Source of the DNA: an uncultured Saprospiraceae bacterium
GTDB taxonomy: Bacteria > Bacteroidota > Bacteroidia > Chitinophagales > Saprospiraceae
Assembly: GCA_937959115.1 (NCBI GenBank)
Contig: CALGAW010000033.1
Coordinates: 1-64,000 of the forward strand
Length of the DNA: 64,000 bases
Direction of reading: 5' to 3'
In this document: one piece after another, positions 1-9,754 of the stretch
Layout of the letters: every line of letters begins with the position of its first letter
Numbering within the stretch: position 1 is the first letter of the stretch
Program-made: the position numbers and the translations under genes
Notes under the pieces: model-generated
What the model was told of the DNA's origin: nothing
Seen by the model: only the letters and a program-made list of their open reading frames with translations
The model's database searches: none

Positions 1-180
1 TCCGTCACCATCTAAATCTGGATAGTTGGAGCTGCCATCATTGTCTAACATACAATTTTCAAGAACTAAAGTAAGGTCACTGCATCCCTCGACTGCATCA
101 GGTATACCATCATTATCCGAATCTAAATCCATACAATTTGAAATACCGTCATTATCTGTATCTACAAACTCATTGCAAGT
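1..180 (-). repeat. TSP3 supermodule copy C (truncated by the window edge)
   Basis: The third copy starts with DTDNDGISNCMDLDSDNDG followed by TLVLENCMLDNDG and is then cut at base 1. It shows that the repeat series continues beyond the window. Confidence 0.7.
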
Positions 181-3100
181 AAACATTGGATCGATAATCA
201 ATAATCCGACCCCACCGGGACCAGATAGTACCTCTATTTCGACTAAGTTTACTCCAGCTTGCCAACCAGTAGCAATAGTAAGGTTGGTAAGGAAAGTAAA
301 TGAATTACTGTATTCATTGATTCCGACATCTGCAACCCAGAGGCCATTGACATATATTTTAGCGGCGTTATCAACAGCGATATCAAAGTTAAGTTTAAAT
401 GTATTTGGGATACAATTTGCGGGAAGTGTCAATTGGTTTCTGAAGATTAATTTTGTAAAGTCTCCGCTAGGTCCTGTTTGAATGGTTGTATTAGCGCTGA
501 CATGAGATTCTCCAATATTTCCGTCCAAATCTAAATCGAGATGATTTCCTAACCCAACATTAGGTCCAATTCCAGCCCAATTGTACGTTGTCCAATCAAA
601 TATGGGATTGGGAGAAGGAATCCAAGGACCAAATATCTGACCTGAGATTGTAGAAGGAACAACGGCATTATTTAGTACTGGAGCATATAATACGTTTCCA
701 GGCATTGTAGCCCACTGAACCCTCCAATTAGGGTCGTTTGTATTTACAGCACCTCGTCCTGTTCCAAAACTATTGAAAGTACCTGTGATTAAAGCACATT
801 CGGTTGTATCAAGTATTCCATCATTATCATCATCCACATCTAAATAATCAGAAACGCCGTCATTATCTTTGTCTGCACATTGGCTTTGGACACACGGATC
901 CAACCAAGTACCATCTAATGGCGAGATACAGACCCCTACTAGGCCACCATTGAGAAGTAGTCCACAATCGTCAACTAGAGCAGGATTGCCCCACTCGTTA
1001 ACACCAATAACATTACTTGACATTCCTTCGTCGCTATCAAGGCAGCCGTCATTATCACTATCTAGATCTAAATAGTTAGGGATGCCATCGTTATCAGCAT
1101 CTATATTTGGACAAATTGTTCCTTGTACAAGGCCATCCGGGCAACCATCACCATCATAGTCTGGATAAGTAGCATTTCCATCATCATCTAGAGAACAGTT
1201 TTCCAAAACTAGATTAAAGCTTCCGCAGTATTCGATTGCGTCAGGAATGCCATCATTATCAGAATCTAGATCGCGATCGTCTGTAATTCCATCATTGTCA
1301 GTGTCTTGACACTCTTCACAAAAGATTGCAAGCTTAAACCCCTGGACTAAACCATCTCCTCTACAAGCTCCAAGTTGACCAGGAGCGAGCTCAACGGCAA
1401 GGCTTCCTCCTCGAACTTCTAGTGTCTCACCCAATTCTACAACTAAAGGAGGAGAAACAACATTATTGACCGCACCACCTGCTAGGGTAATGGTATTAAC
1501 AACGATTCCAAGGTCGTTTCTAACGACCCATACTTGTTGGTCGGCAAGACTTAAGAAAACACTTAGGTTGATTTCATGGACTTCTACTTTTTTAGAAAAT
1601 TGGAAAACCATTGTTTCTCCAGCTGTTAGTTCTTCATATCCAAACTCGGTACAAGGAGCCCCTCCAGTATCATCTTGACCGTCGCCAATCCCCAGGCCAT
1701 TGCTGAATGTGACTAAACCTAATGGGTTATAGCCAGAAAACTTTTGTCCTCCGTCGTAGGCTCGGACAGTTGTTGTAACATCCCCACAATTTGTGTTAGG
1801 GTAGGTGAAAGTGTAGTTTGTTCTAACAGGCGCGACAAAGTTGAATCCAGCAGGGAAGGGCTTATTTTGATAATCCCATACCCCGTTTAAATAAAAGGAA
1901 TTCAGGGTATCAACTACTAAAAAGCCGTTGCATTCAATGGTATCAGCAATTCCATCATTATCATCATCCCAATCATACTGATCAGGGATGTTATCATTGT
2001 CTTTGTCTGGTCCTGGGAAATTACATTGAATATTACATACAATGTCCGTTTCATAGGTATGCCAAGACGTATCTATTGGCGTTATGCATACGCCTAAAGG
2101 GTTTCCGTTCAATAAGAGGCCGCAAGAGTCTACGATTGTGTTATCTCCCCATACATCAACACCAATGACACCACCAGAGCCGCCTTCAGCACTATCATTA
2201 CATCCGTCATTATCAGAATCCGGTTCTAGAAAATCTGGGACACCGTCAAAATCAGAATCTTGAGGAAATGGACAGGCGCCTGCTACAAGGCCATCTGGAC
2301 ATCCATCAATATCAATATCTGGATATGTTTCTGAGCCATCATTATCAAGCATACAGGTTTCTAGTACTAATGTAAGATCACCGCAAGCTTCGTGAGCATC
2401 GGATAGGCCGTCATTGTCACTATCTAGATCAAAGTGATTGGGTATGCCGTCCTGGTCTGTATCACAGAGTTCAGATAAGGTTGTATTAAGAGGAGCCGCT
2501 CCCCATATCGATGTTGCTGGACCGTTGTAAGGCAAGTCTTGAAAAGTTAGGTTTCCATTTCCTGGATATACTTGTACATAGGTATTAGGTCCAACTCCAA
2601 GGAGTGAGCCACCACAATCAGCAGTAAGCCCCCAAATTGTGCCTGTGATATTTCCTAGGTCTACATGACTAACATAGTTAAATGCAGCATCGATTGTAAC
2701 CTCATAAATATTTACACCTGCTCCTGGACCGTTCCATGCGACATATACGTTTCCATTAGAATATACAAAGTCTCCTGCTGCAGTTCCTGTTCCAAAATTG
2801 ACCCAAACTGCAGGTGCGATTGGTACTAGAGTAGGAGTTCTATAAACAATTGATGTTCCTCCACCTATGATTATTGAGCCATCTGGGAGGAATGCTAGCG
2901 CATTGGCACTTGGGAATGTCCCAACAGGCAATGTAAACTGGCCAATAGCTGTTTCTGCACAAGTATTCATGTCAACTTGGAAAAGAGTTGGATTTCCTGT
3001 GAACTGAATGCCGTACAGCAGTCCCGTGTTCGCATCTACAGCAATATCACCGAAGAGCGTCGTTGTTACACAATTTTGAACTCCAATATGAGATAACGTG

Positions 3101-4464
3101 TTATAGGTTATGATTTGTCTGCCTCCACTATTCAGAATAACATCAAACGATGACAATTCTACTTCATTAATATCGACAATGCCATCATTATCTTTGTCAT
3201 TATCTACAGGGTCAGCTACGCCGTCATTATCTTTGTCATTTACGCCAGGGGTGCTGCAAGCTTGAGGAATCAGGCAATCAACAGTGGTGTTTGTGTAGGT
3301 ATAAGAATCCAATAAGTTTGGTAAGCCTAGGCTACAAAATCGACCATTTAAGGGCACTGCACCATCTACAAATCCACACGCACCACCAAGAAGGTTGGGA
3401 TTATTGATTACCGATATTGCGGTTTGATTTCTTACGGCTACATATATTTTGCCATCTGGGCCAAGAGACATTCCCATGTACCATGGACCTCCAAGGTGCT
3501 GGGCAACGATTGTTTTTGAGGCAATTATTGTAGCAGGAATATTTGATGTTAAATCATATTGATAAACATTATCATTATTAATGAAGCTGGAAATGTAAAG
3601 TTTTCTACTATCGGGTGAAAACGATGCACCATAAAGTCCTACTGCCGTAGCATCGGTGTTAAGGTTGATGGGATTGGTGACTGCCCCAGTAAAACGATTG
3701 AAATTAAATAGTTCAGAAATGTTGTTGCAGCCTTGTCCACTTAGGCAGACCAGCCTTGAACCATTGGGAGATGCTTTTAACATTCCCATTGAAGCTTTAG
3801 TTGGGTTGGTCGTCGGAACACAATAATCTCTATGAATTGTTCCTACACTTGAGATAAGGGAGTCGGAAATTCCTGCAGGAGAAAGTAGGTATGCGTGAAA
3901 ATTATTTGTGTCGTACTTTTGGGTTATAATCCAATAATCTCTATTGTTGCTATGTTTAACTGCGGTTAGTTTTTCTGAGGAGTAATCTAGGAGGAATACA
4001 TTTTTTCTGTTTGGAAGGATGTCTCCATTATCATTGTTTAGACACATGTCAACAATCGAATATCTTAGTCCGTACTTTAAAGTATCTTCAAAAAAACCAT
4101 CGTTTGTAAAGAGATAAAAGTATCGTTGACTACCTGGCATAGGAACAATAAGAGAGCTTTGGGTAGACGATAGGTGACCTAAGAGGTTCGTTCCATTTGG
4201 CATTACTGTATGGTTTTTATCCCATACTTGTTCACCATTTGAATAAAATAAAAGACCTCCTGTATCATCACAAATGACAGATGTTCCTTCTGAATGATTT
4301 TGAGTAGGCTCGTTGTAAGTGGCTCCTGTAGTTATTGCTGTTGGTGGAACGGTATTGAAATCTAGACCAGCTCCATCTCCAAAATGCCAAATATTGGCTT
4401 GGTTTTGACCGAATATCGCAATTGGGATTATAATTGCAATTAGCAATGGGAATAATCGTCTCAT
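1..4464 (-). CDS. Giant secreted surface protein with propeller-like N-terminus and TSP3-like Ca2+ repeats (partial, 3' end beyond window)
   Basis: The frame stays open from an ATG at 4464 to the window edge, giving 1488 visible residues. The N-terminus is a signal peptide (MRRLFPLLIAIIIPIAIFGQ). Residues ~25-390 resemble the propeller-like region often seen at the start of Bacteroidota proteins with a type-B T9SS tail (IWHFG...LDFN, LLFYSNGEQVWD, LGHLSSTQSSLIVP). TSP3-type acidic repeats (DKDNDG, DLDSDNDG, DDDNDG) begin near residue 405, followed by a second propeller-like part to ~660. After that come large alternating units of acidic repeat and beta-rich insert. Paired Cys residues recur in each unit. 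The protein is probably exported and calcium-stabilised, with an adhesin or surface role inferred. The C-terminus, where a sorting domain would lie, is outside the window, so the secretion route is not shown. No other gene reads in the same direction close upstream; parE lies about 390 bp away. Confidence 0.85.
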   Translation of the reverse strand, partial: MRRLFPLLIAIIIPIAIFGQNQANIWHFGDGAGLDFNTVPPTAITTGATYNEPTQNHSEGTSVICDDTGGLLFYSNGEQVWDKNHTVMPNGTNLLGHLSSTQSSLIVPMPGSQRYFYLFTNDGFFEDTLKYGLRYSIVDMCLNNDNGDILPNRKNVFLLDYSSEKLTAVKHSNNRDYWIITQKYDTNNFHAYLLSPAGISDSLISSVGTIHRDYCVPTTNPTKASMGMLKASPNGSRLVCLSGQGCNNISELFNFNRFTGAVTNPINLNTDATAVGLYGASFSPDSRKLYISSFINNDNVYQYDLTSNIPATIIASKTIVAQHLGGPWYMGMSLGPDGKIYVAVRNQTAISVINNPNLLGGACGFVDGAVPLNGRFCSLGLPNLLDSYTYTNTTVDCLIPQACSTPGVNDKDNDGVADPVDNDKDNDGIVDINEVELSSFDVILNSGGRQIITYNTLSHIGVQNCVTTTLFGDIAVDANTGLLYGIQFTGNPTLFQVDMNTCAETAIGQFTLPVGTFPSANALAFLPDGSIIIGGGTSIVYRTPTLVPIAPAVWVNFGTGTAAGDFVYSNGNVYVAWNGPGAGVNIYEVTIDAAFNYVSHVDLGNITGTIWGLTADCGGSLLGVGPNTYVQVYPGNGNLTFQDLPYNGPATSIWGAAPLNTTLSELCDTDQDGIPNHFDLDSDNDGLSDAHEACGDLTLVLETCMLDNDGSETYPDIDIDGCPDGLVAGACPFPQDSDFDGVPDFLEPDSDNDGCNDSAEGGSGGVIGVDVWGDNTIVDSCGLLLNGNPLGVCITPIDTSWHTYETDIVCNIQCNFPGPDKDNDNIPDQYDWDDDNDGIADTIECNGFLVVDTLNSFYLNGVWDYQNKPFPAGFNFVAPVRTNYTFTYPNTNCGDVTTTVRAYDGGQKFSGYNPLGLVTFSNGLGIGDGQDDTGGAPCTEFGYEELTAGETMVFQFSKKVEVHEINLSVFLSLADQQVWVVRNDLGIVVNTITLAGGAVNNVVSPPLVVELGETLEVRGGSLAVELAPGQLGACRGDGLVQGFKLAIFCEECQDTDNDGITDDRDLDSDNDGIPDAIEYCGSFNLVLENCSLDDDGNATYPDYDGDGCPDGLVQGTICPNIDADNDGIPNYLDLDSDNDGCLDSDEGMSSNVIGVNEWGNPALVDDCGLLLNGGLVGVCISPLDGTWLDPCVQSQCADKDNDGVSDYLDVDDDNDGILDTTECALITGTFNSFGTGRGAVNTNDPNWRVQWATMPGNVLYAPVLNNAVVPSTISGQIFGPWIPSPNPIFDWTTYNWAGIGPNVGLGNHLDLDLDGNIGESHVSANTTIQTGPSGDFTKLIFRNQLTLPANCIPNTFKLNFDIAVDNAAKIYVNGLWVADVGINEYSNSFTFLTNLTIATGWQAGVNLVEIEVLSGPGGVGLLIIDPMFTCNEFVDTDNDGISNCMDLDSDNDGIPDAVEGCSDLTLVLENCMLDNDGSSNYPDLDGDG
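800..1325 (-). repeat. TSP3 supermodule copy B in the giant surface protein
   Basis: This copy has the same segment order as copy A: DTDNDGITDDRDLDSDNDG, NLVLENCSLDDDG, CPDGLVQG, DSDNDGCLDSDEG, CGLLLNGGLVGVCISPLD, DDDNDGILDTTEC. A different beta-rich insert separates it from copy A. The two copies are clearly homologous but have diverged. Confidence 0.75.
1930..2480 (-). repeat. TSP3 supermodule copy A in the giant surface protein
   Basis: This unit runs DTDQDGIPNHFDLDSDNDG, then TLVLETCMLDNDG, CPDGLVAG, DSDNDGCNDSAEG, CGLLLNGNPLGVCITPID and ends with DDDNDGIADTIEC. The same order of segments recurs in copy B (about 800-1325) and begins again in copy C at the window edge. The period is about 1.15 kb. 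Boundaries are approximate. Confidence 0.75.
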
Positions 4465-4856
4465 ATCTTAAATTCATTTTAAGACATTATACATCTCCGC
4501 CATGCTAAACATATTGGATAAGTTTAATAATGTCTGCCAAAGTAATTCTAATTCAGTAGTATTGTTGTTTGTATTGAAAGTACTCCCTAAGTAGTTTTTG
4601 CACTCTACTGATAAAAATACAATAATTTTAACAACATTTTAACATACGAGAGTCAATTTGTAAAAAAAACAAATATACAAATGACATAATGCTTGACAAT
4701 CAATAATTTGTAATGCACTGAGTTCGATTATTAAACAATATTGTGTGTACAGAATGAATTCATTTTGTACACACAATATCTTATTAGACTGATTACCTTC
4801 TAATTAATTCGCTACATTCTCTTGCGATTATAGGACTAGGAAAAGGCAAAACAGTT
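4465..4856. other. Intergenic region between parE and the surface protein gene
   Basis: This is 392 bp of AT-rich DNA without a credible gene. It must hold the 3' end of the parE transcript and the promoter of the surface protein gene. The only strong structure is the palindrome at 4738-4779. I could not assign a promoter with confidence. Confidence 0.6.
4738..4779. repeat. 42-bp near-perfect palindrome behind parE
   Basis: The outer arms ATATTGTGTGTACA and TGTACACACAATAT (14 bp) are perfect reverse complements. The centre, AATGAATTCATT, is itself palindromic, leaving one mismatched pair in 42 bp. It lies about 78 bp past the parE stop and about 270 bp before the next minus-strand start. There is no good T-run, so it is an atypical terminator. 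It could be a transcript-end stabiliser, a cruciform or a dimeric protein site. Confidence 0.75.
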
Positions 4857-6725
4857 TTAAACAGCCTCAATTTCGACCTCTTCTTCAATTTCATCCAAGT
4901 CAAATCTGAGATTATCGATGATAAACCGTTGTCGGTCGGGAGAGTTTTTGCCCATGTAGTATTGTAGGATTTCCTCAATACTAATTCCATCTGTTAGATG
5001 TACAGGTTCAAGGCGCATGTCTTCTCCAATAAAATCGCCGAATTCGCTAGGAGAAATCTCTCCCAGTCCTTTAAATCGTGTGATTTCTGGCTTACCAGTC
5101 AGGGCCTTTATGGCATTTAGCTTTTCATCATGAGAATAACAATAGTACGTTTTCTTCTTATTCCGTACGCGGAATAAAGGTGTTTCTAGAATGTAAAGGT
5201 GATTATTTCTTACGAGATCAGGGAAAAACTGCAAAAAGAAAGTCAACAGTAATAGGCGAATGTGCATACCATCAACGTCTGCATCAGTTGCGATGATTAC
5301 TTTATTGTATCTCAGATCATCAAGCCCGTTTTCAATATCTAGGGCATGCTGTAACAGGTTGAACTCTTCATTCTCGTAAACTATCTTTTTGGTCAACCCA
5401 TAACAGTTAAGCGGTTTTCCACGGAGACTAAATACGGCTTGAGAAAGGACGTCTCGGGCCTTGGTAATGGATCCACTAGCTGAATCCCCTTCAGTGATAA
5501 AGAGCATACTCTTTTCGTGGCCTTCTTTTTTCTTTTTGCTAAAGTGGATTCTGCAATCTCTTAGTTTCTTGTTGTGGAGATTTGCCTTTTTTGCTCGCTG
5601 ATTGGCTAGTTTCTTAACACCTGCAATTTCTTTTCGTTCGCGTTCTGATTGCATGATCCTCTTGAGCAGTGCCTCTGCGGCTGGAGGGTTTTTATGCAAA
5701 TAATCATCTAAGTGTTTCGTGACAAAATCGTTTACGAATGTACGAACTGTTGGTTGATCTGGTCCCATTGTTCTGGACCCTAGTTTGGTTTTTGTTTGTG
5801 ATTCAAACACTGGTTCTTCTACACGGACACTAATAGCCGCTACGATTGAAGCACGAATGTCTGTTGCATCATAATTCTTACCGTAAAACTCTCGAATTGT
5901 TTTTACGATAGATTCTCTAAATGCTTGCTGATGCGTTCCTCCTTGTGTTGTATACTGTCCATTTACAAACGAGTAGTATTGTTCACCGTAATGACTACTG
6001 TGTGTCATCGCAACTTCGATATCGTCGCCTTTTAGGTGAATCACAGGATAGCGAAGGGATTCACTATCTGTTTTATTATTCAACAAATCCAGCAAACCAT
6101 TACGAGAAAAGTAAGATTTTCCATTTAGATTGATCTTCAATCCAGCATTTAGATAACAATAATTCCAGATTTGGTTGATTAAGAAATCATGTTGAAATTT
6201 ATAATTTCGAAATATTTCAGTATCTGGTTTAAATTCTATCCAAGTACCATTTCGTTCGTCGGTTTTTGCAATTTTCGCATTGTTTGTAACCTCTCCTTTT
6301 GAAAATTCGGCGACTTTTATCTTTCCATCTCTTACCGCAGCTACTTTAAAATAACCAGAAAGGGCATTGACGGCCTTGGTACCGACACCATTCAGTCCAA
6401 CTGATTTTTTAAATGCTTTAGAGTCGTATTTTCCACCAGTATTAATTTTCGAGACACAGTCGATCACTTTCCCTAATGGAATTCCTCGTCCAAAATCTCG
6501 GATGCTAACACTGTTTTCAGTGACTTTCATCTCAATCACCTTACCATGCCCCATAACGAATTCATCAATTGAGTTGTCAATGACTTCTTTTACAAGAATG
6601 TAAATACCGTCATCCGGTGAACTCCCATCACCAAGCTTTCCAATGTACATTCCTGGTCGGATTCTTATGTGTTCTTTCCAGTCTAGGGAACGTATATTGT
6701 CTTCGGTATATTTAATTTCGGCCAT
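4857..6725 (-). CDS. parE: DNA topoisomerase IV subunit B (ParE/GyrB family)
   Basis: This 622-residue protein is the ATPase and TOPRIM subunit of a type IIA topoisomerase, acting in chromosome decatenation. The GHKL ATPase motifs are intact: EVIDNSIDE at ~47-55, DFGRGIP at ~77-83, and [13 protein letters not shown] at ~110-122. The TOPRIM signatures EGDSASG (~412-418), SLRGKPLN (~433-440) and DADVDG (~481-486) are present, as is [10 protein letters not shown] near 555. The length and the LRGKPLN variant fit the Bacteroidota ParE branch better than the longer GyrB. A parC partner would normally lie next to it but is not seen here. The start ATG at 6725 gives the conserved [16 protein letters not shown] opening. 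The 3' end is followed by the palindrome at 4738-4779. Confidence 0.92.
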   Translation of the reverse strand: MAEIKYTEDNIRSLDWKEHIRIRPGMYIGKLGDGSSPDDGIYILVKEVIDNSIDEFVMGHGKVIEMKVTENSVSIRDFGRGIPLGKVIDCVSKINTGGKYDSKAFKKSVGLNGVGTKAVNALSGYFKVAAVRDGKIKVAEFSKGEVTNNAKIAKTDERNGTWIEFKPDTEIFRNYKFQHDFLINQIWNYCYLNAGLKINLNGKSYFSRNGLLDLLNNKTDSESLRYPVIHLKGDDIEVAMTHSSHYGEQYYSFVNGQYTTQGGTHQQAFRESIVKTIREFYGKNYDATDIRASIVAAISVRVEEPVFESQTKTKLGSRTMGPDQPTVRTFVNDFVTKHLDDYLHKNPPAAEALLKRIMQSERERKEIAGVKKLANQRAKKANLHNKKLRDCRIHFSKKKKEGHEKSMLFITEGDSASGSITKARDVLSQAVFSLRGKPLNCYGLTKKIVYENEEFNLLQHALDIENGLDDLRYNKVIIATDADVDGMHIRLLLLTFFLQFFPDLVRNNHLYILETPLFRVRNKKKTYYCYSHDEKLNAIKALTGKPEITRFKGLGEISPSEFGDFIGEDMRLEPVHLTDGISIEEILQYYMGKNSPDRQRFIIDNLRFDLDEIEEEVEIEAV

Positions 6726-6997
6726 GCTATACTATTTCTTTTAATTGCCAATAGCTCTAAGAGCAGTGTAACGTTGTACGTTAATAGAGGAGTGTTAGAG
6801 TTCCAAAAGTAGTAAAAAAATAGACTTTATACAAAAAATGTCACTTATTTGGGTTCTTTTTGTCTTTTATTTGAATATGTTTTTAGTTTTTTAATATTAA
6901 GCCTTAAACCCTACGTTTCTAAAGGACACACTCTAAAGGTTGTAAAAAGTGAATATTGTTGATAATCACGCAAAAAGGTTGTTATTTTGACATCTGA

Positions 6998-8410
6998 ATG
7001 CCAAAATATAACGCCATAGTAATCGGTGCTGGGCCTAACGGCCTTGCTGCTGCCATTGAGCTTGCCAGAAACAACAGAAATGTGTTGGTCGTGGAGGCCG
7101 CTTCAACAATTGGAGGTGGAACGAGGACCGCGGAGCTGACATTACCGGGTTTTCATCATGATTATTGTTCTGCGGTTCACCCTATGGGTGCGCTGTCACC
7201 TTTCTTTAATCAATTGCCGCTTGCCGATTTTGGCCTGGAGTGGGCATACCCGCAAGCATCAATCGCACATCCCCTTGATGGAGAACCAGCTATCCTACTG
7301 TATAAATCGCTTGAGAAAACAGGAAAAACCCTGGGAGAAGATCGGGAAAAGTGGACCAAGGCATTCCAATACTTCGTCAACAATGGCAATGCCTTATTAG
7401 AAGACAGCCTCAAGCCACTCGGTTTTCCCAAACACCCTTTTTTGTTGGCACGTTTTGGGATGAACGCTATGTTGCCTAGTACGATGCTTGCTAAATTAAA
7501 GTTTAAAGGACATCGTGCACGTGCTTTGTTTGCTGGATGTGCTGCGCATAGTGTGTTGCCGCTTGATTACTCCTTTACTTCTGCATTGGGGATGATGTTT
7601 GCCGTTACTGGTCATCTGATTGACTGGCCTGTTGCGAAAGGAGGTTCAACCAAGATCACTGAAGCACTTGCGGGGTATTTTAAGCATTTAGGTGGTGAGA
7701 TTCAAACTGATTTCAGAGTCAACCAATTATCTGATTTGCCTGAAGCGGATGCATATGTTTTTGATACTGATCCGCATCAATTGGCGACGATTGCTGGTGA
7801 TGCATTGCCAGAACGTTATAAAAAACGGTTGATGCAGTATCGTTTTGGCCCTGGAACATTTAAGCTAGATTGGGCGTTGGATGGACCAATTCCTTGGAGT
7901 GATCCACGATGCCTCGAGGCGTCTACGGTTCATATTGGAGGAAGGATAGAAGAGATTGTGACTAGTGAGAAAATGGCGTGGGAAGGTAAGCATTGCGACA
8001 AGCCTTATCTTATCCTTTGTCAGCAAAGTCAGTTCGATTCCTCTCGTGCACCAAAGGGGAAGCATACTGGTTATGCGTACTGCCATGTTCCGAATGGCTC
8101 GACAGTTGATCGAACGGTGGCTATAGAAAATCAAGTAGAGCGGTTTGCACCTGGGTTCAAGGATTTAATACTTGCTAGGCATAAGACTTTTCCGAGTGAC
8201 TATCAGCGCTACAACCCGAATTTTAATGGTGGAGCGGTGACGGGCGGTGCGGCTAACTTCTCACAGCTGTTTACTCGTCCAGTTGCAAGGCTGAATCCCT
8301 ATAAGACTCCCAACTCGAAGCTATTTATCTGCTCTGCTTCTACGCCGCCAGGTGGGGGTGTGCATGGTATGTGTGGTTATTGGGCTGCGAAGGCTGTCTT
8401 AGACCAGTAG
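6998..8410 (+). CDS. Phytoene dehydrogenase-like FAD-dependent oxidoreductase
   Basis: This 470-residue flavoprotein belongs to the CrtI/NAD(P)-binding Rossmann superfamily. The FAD-binding beta-alpha-beta motif is at ~7-33 (VIGAGPNGLAAAIELAR, then VLVVEA), with the GGGTRT glycine segment just after it. A typical C-terminal FAD loop is present (CSASTPPGGGVHGMCGYWAA). Members of this group desaturate or saturate isoprenoid-like chains or retinol, and some are uncharacterised, so the substrate here is unknown. No other carotenoid genes (crtB, crtY) are adjacent, which argues against calling it crtI. It is transcribed divergently from parE across 272 bp and converges with frr across a 15-bp gap. 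No signal peptide is seen; a cytoplasmic or peripheral membrane location is likely. Confidence 0.8.
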   Translation: MPKYNAIVIGAGPNGLAAAIELARNNRNVLVVEAASTIGGGTRTAELTLPGFHHDYCSAVHPMGALSPFFNQLPLADFGLEWAYPQASIAHPLDGEPAILLYKSLEKTGKTLGEDREKWTKAFQYFVNNGNALLEDSLKPLGFPKHPFLLARFGMNAMLPSTMLAKLKFKGHRARALFAGCAAHSVLPLDYSFTSALGMMFAVTGHLIDWPVAKGGSTKITEALAGYFKHLGGEIQTDFRVNQLSDLPEADAYVFDTDPHQLATIAGDALPERYKKRLMQYRFGPGTFKLDWALDGPIPWSDPRCLEASTVHIGGRIEEIVTSEKMAWEGKHCDKPYLILCQQSQFDSSRAPKGKHTGYAYCHVPNGSTVDRTVAIENQVERFAPGFKDLILARHKTFPSDYQRYNPNFNGGAVTGGAANFSQLFTRPVARLNPYKTPNSKLFICSASTPPGGGVHGMCGYWAAKAVLDQ

Positions 8411-8425
8411 CTGTTGCCTCAATGC

Positions 8426-8989
8426 TTAGACTTTCATAATGTCTTTTTCCTTAATCGCAGCAAAGTCTTCAGCCTGTTTAGTATAGTCATCAGTCATTTG
8501 TTGTGCCTTTGCTTCTGCTTTTTTGCCCATGTCTTCTGGGTAGCCATCTTTCACTGCTTTTTTAAGGAGTTCCATTAAGTCTCTTCGGGTATTTCGGATA
8601 CCGACTTTAGCATCTTCGGTGAGTGCTTTAATCTGTTTAACGAGGTTTTTCCTTCGTTCCTCTGTGAGCATTGGAATGGTGATTCTGATATTCTCACCAT
8701 CATTTTGAGGGGTAAGCCCAAGGTTTGCTTCGAAGATAGCTCTTTCAATCGGATCAATCATTTTTTTCTCCCAAGGCTGGATGTTAAGTGTTCGGGCGTC
8801 TATGGTTCCTACGTTTGCCACCTGTTTTAGTGGCGTCGGAGACCCGTAGTAATCAACCATTACCGAATCAAAAATACCAGGGTTTGCTTTACCCGTTCTT
8901 ACTTTCTTTAATTCTTTTTGTAAATGAACAACAGTAGCTGCCATGGCTTCTTTAGATTCATCAAAATAAAAGTCTATTTCTTCTTGCAT
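8426..8989 (-). CDS. frr: Ribosome recycling factor
   Basis: At 187 residues the protein has the expected length for RRF, which splits post-termination ribosomes together with EF-G. Recognisable family segments are VRTGKANPGIFDSVMVDYYG near 31-50, TPLKQVANV, the PWEKKMIDPIERAI helix and LGLTPQNDGENIRITIPMLTEERRKNLVKQ. The C-terminal helix reads KKAEAKAQQMTDDYTKQ. The start at 8989 gives MQEEIDFYFDESKEAM, which fits the first helix. In many genomes pyrH precedes frr, but here no pyrH is visible. The gene stands alone, upstream of the CrtI-like gene's 3' end. An inverted repeat (9018-9036) lies 29 bp before its start. Confidence 0.95.
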   Translation of the reverse strand: MQEEIDFYFDESKEAMAATVVHLQKELKKVRTGKANPGIFDSVMVDYYGSPTPLKQVANVGTIDARTLNIQPWEKKMIDPIERAIFEANLGLTPQNDGENIRITIPMLTEERRKNLVKQIKALTEDAKVGIRNTRRDLMELLKKAVKDGYPEDMGKKAEAKAQQMTDDYTKQAEDFAAIKEKDIMKV

Positions 8990-9017
8990 TCCTTTTTTTG
9001 TTACAATAATACTAAAA

Positions 9018-9036
9018 ATTCAATATTGCATTGAAT
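9018..9036. promoter_or_regulatory. Inverted repeat upstream of frr
   Basis: The perfect 7-bp arms ATTCAAT and ATTGAAT flank a 5-nt spacer, 29 bp before the frr start codon. It may be a protein-binding site or a 5'-leader hairpin. The arms are AT-rich and chance occurrence is possible. Confidence 0.3.
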
Positions 9037-9105
9037 ATTTATTATAAATACATCATATGTTATGCCAAAAAATGTAAAAGGAAAGAATATTTGATGTGTG
9101 TACAT

Positions 9106-9134
9106 AAAAAAAGCCCCAGCTTGGGAACCAGGGC
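9106..9134 (-). terminator. Rho-independent terminator of the ECF sigma factor gene
   Basis: Read on the minus strand, the hairpin starts GCCCTGGTT, has loop CCCA and closes with AGCTGGGGC (9 pairs including G-T wobbles). It is followed by seven T residues. It starts about 38 bp after the stop of the sigma gene at 9173. Confidence 0.75.
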
Positions 9135-9172
9135 AGTAACATAGATTTACACCTAATAAAAGGAATAAAATC

Positions 9173-9754
9173 TTATTGCAAAGTTATTGCATTTTCTTCA
9201 ATTATTTTTCTCATGTTGATAATCGCATACCTCATTCTTCCGAGGGCGGTATTAATGCTTACTCTCGTCAAGTCAGCAATTTCCTTAAAACTAAGGTCGG
9301 CATAATGCCTTAAAATCAACACTTCTTTCTGTTCTTCAGGCAGTTGATCAATGATGTCTCTGATCTTTTGATGCGTTTGGCTTCTAATAATAGTAGACTC
9401 TGCATTCCTAGAAGGATCTTGAATTACATCAAAGATATCAAATTCTTCGTTAGGAGCAACAAAAGGGATTCTTTTTGTTCTTCTATGATTATCAACACAA
9501 AGATTGTATCCAATTCTTAAGGCCCATTGAAGAAACTTTCCTTCATCGTTATATTTTCCTTTTCGAATGGTATCAATTATTTTGATAAACGTCTCTTGAA
9601 AGATATCATTTGCAAGACTTTCATCTTTAACAAACAGATAGATTGACGTATAGATTTTGCTTTTGTGTCTGTTTAGCAGCGTTTCAAAGGCTTTCTCTTC
9701 TCCACCTAGATAGGCGTGAATAAGCTCGCGGTCCATTAACTTCTTATTTTCCAT
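9173..9754 (-). CDS. ECF-type RNA polymerase sigma-70 factor
   Basis: This 193-residue sigma factor has region 2 at ~20-90 (AFETLLNRHKSKIY, DIFQETFIKIIDTI, FLQWALRIGYNLCVDNHRR) and region 4 at ~130-185 (LPEEQKEVLILRHYADLSFKEIADL, then a recognition helix VSINTALGRMRYAI). It would direct RNA polymerase to an alternative promoter set. No anti-sigma gene lies beside it; the next genes are frr and, divergently, uvrA. Control is therefore probably by another route, such as transcription or a two-component partner. Close relatives are common in Bacteroidota, but I cannot assign it to a numbered ECF group by eye. It ends in a clear intrinsic terminator, so the transcript is monocistronic. Confidence 0.88.
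   Translation of the reverse strand: MENKKLMDRELIHAYLGGEEKAFETLLNRHKSKIYTSIYLFVKDESLANDIFQETFIKIIDTIRKGKYNDEGKFLQWALRIGYNLCVDNHRRTKRIPFVAPNEEFDIFDVIQDPSRNAESTIIRSQTHQKIRDIIDQLPEEQKEVLILRHYADLSFKEIADLTRVSINTALGRMRYAIINMRKIIEENAITLQ

Noticed and set aside
1-4464. Regularly spaced repeats that could suggest a CRISPR array
   Set aside because: The repeats are translated DxDNDG calcium motifs in one long open frame. Spacing and sequence are not those of direct repeats with unique spacers.
4660-4733. Possible tRNA because of a TTCGA-like T-loop
   Set aside because: No acceptor stem, anticodon arm or D-arm can be formed around it. No tRNA was found elsewhere in the window.
4793-4990. 65-codon frame overlapping the parE 3' end
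   Set aside because: It lies almost wholly inside parE in another frame and has no recognisable features.
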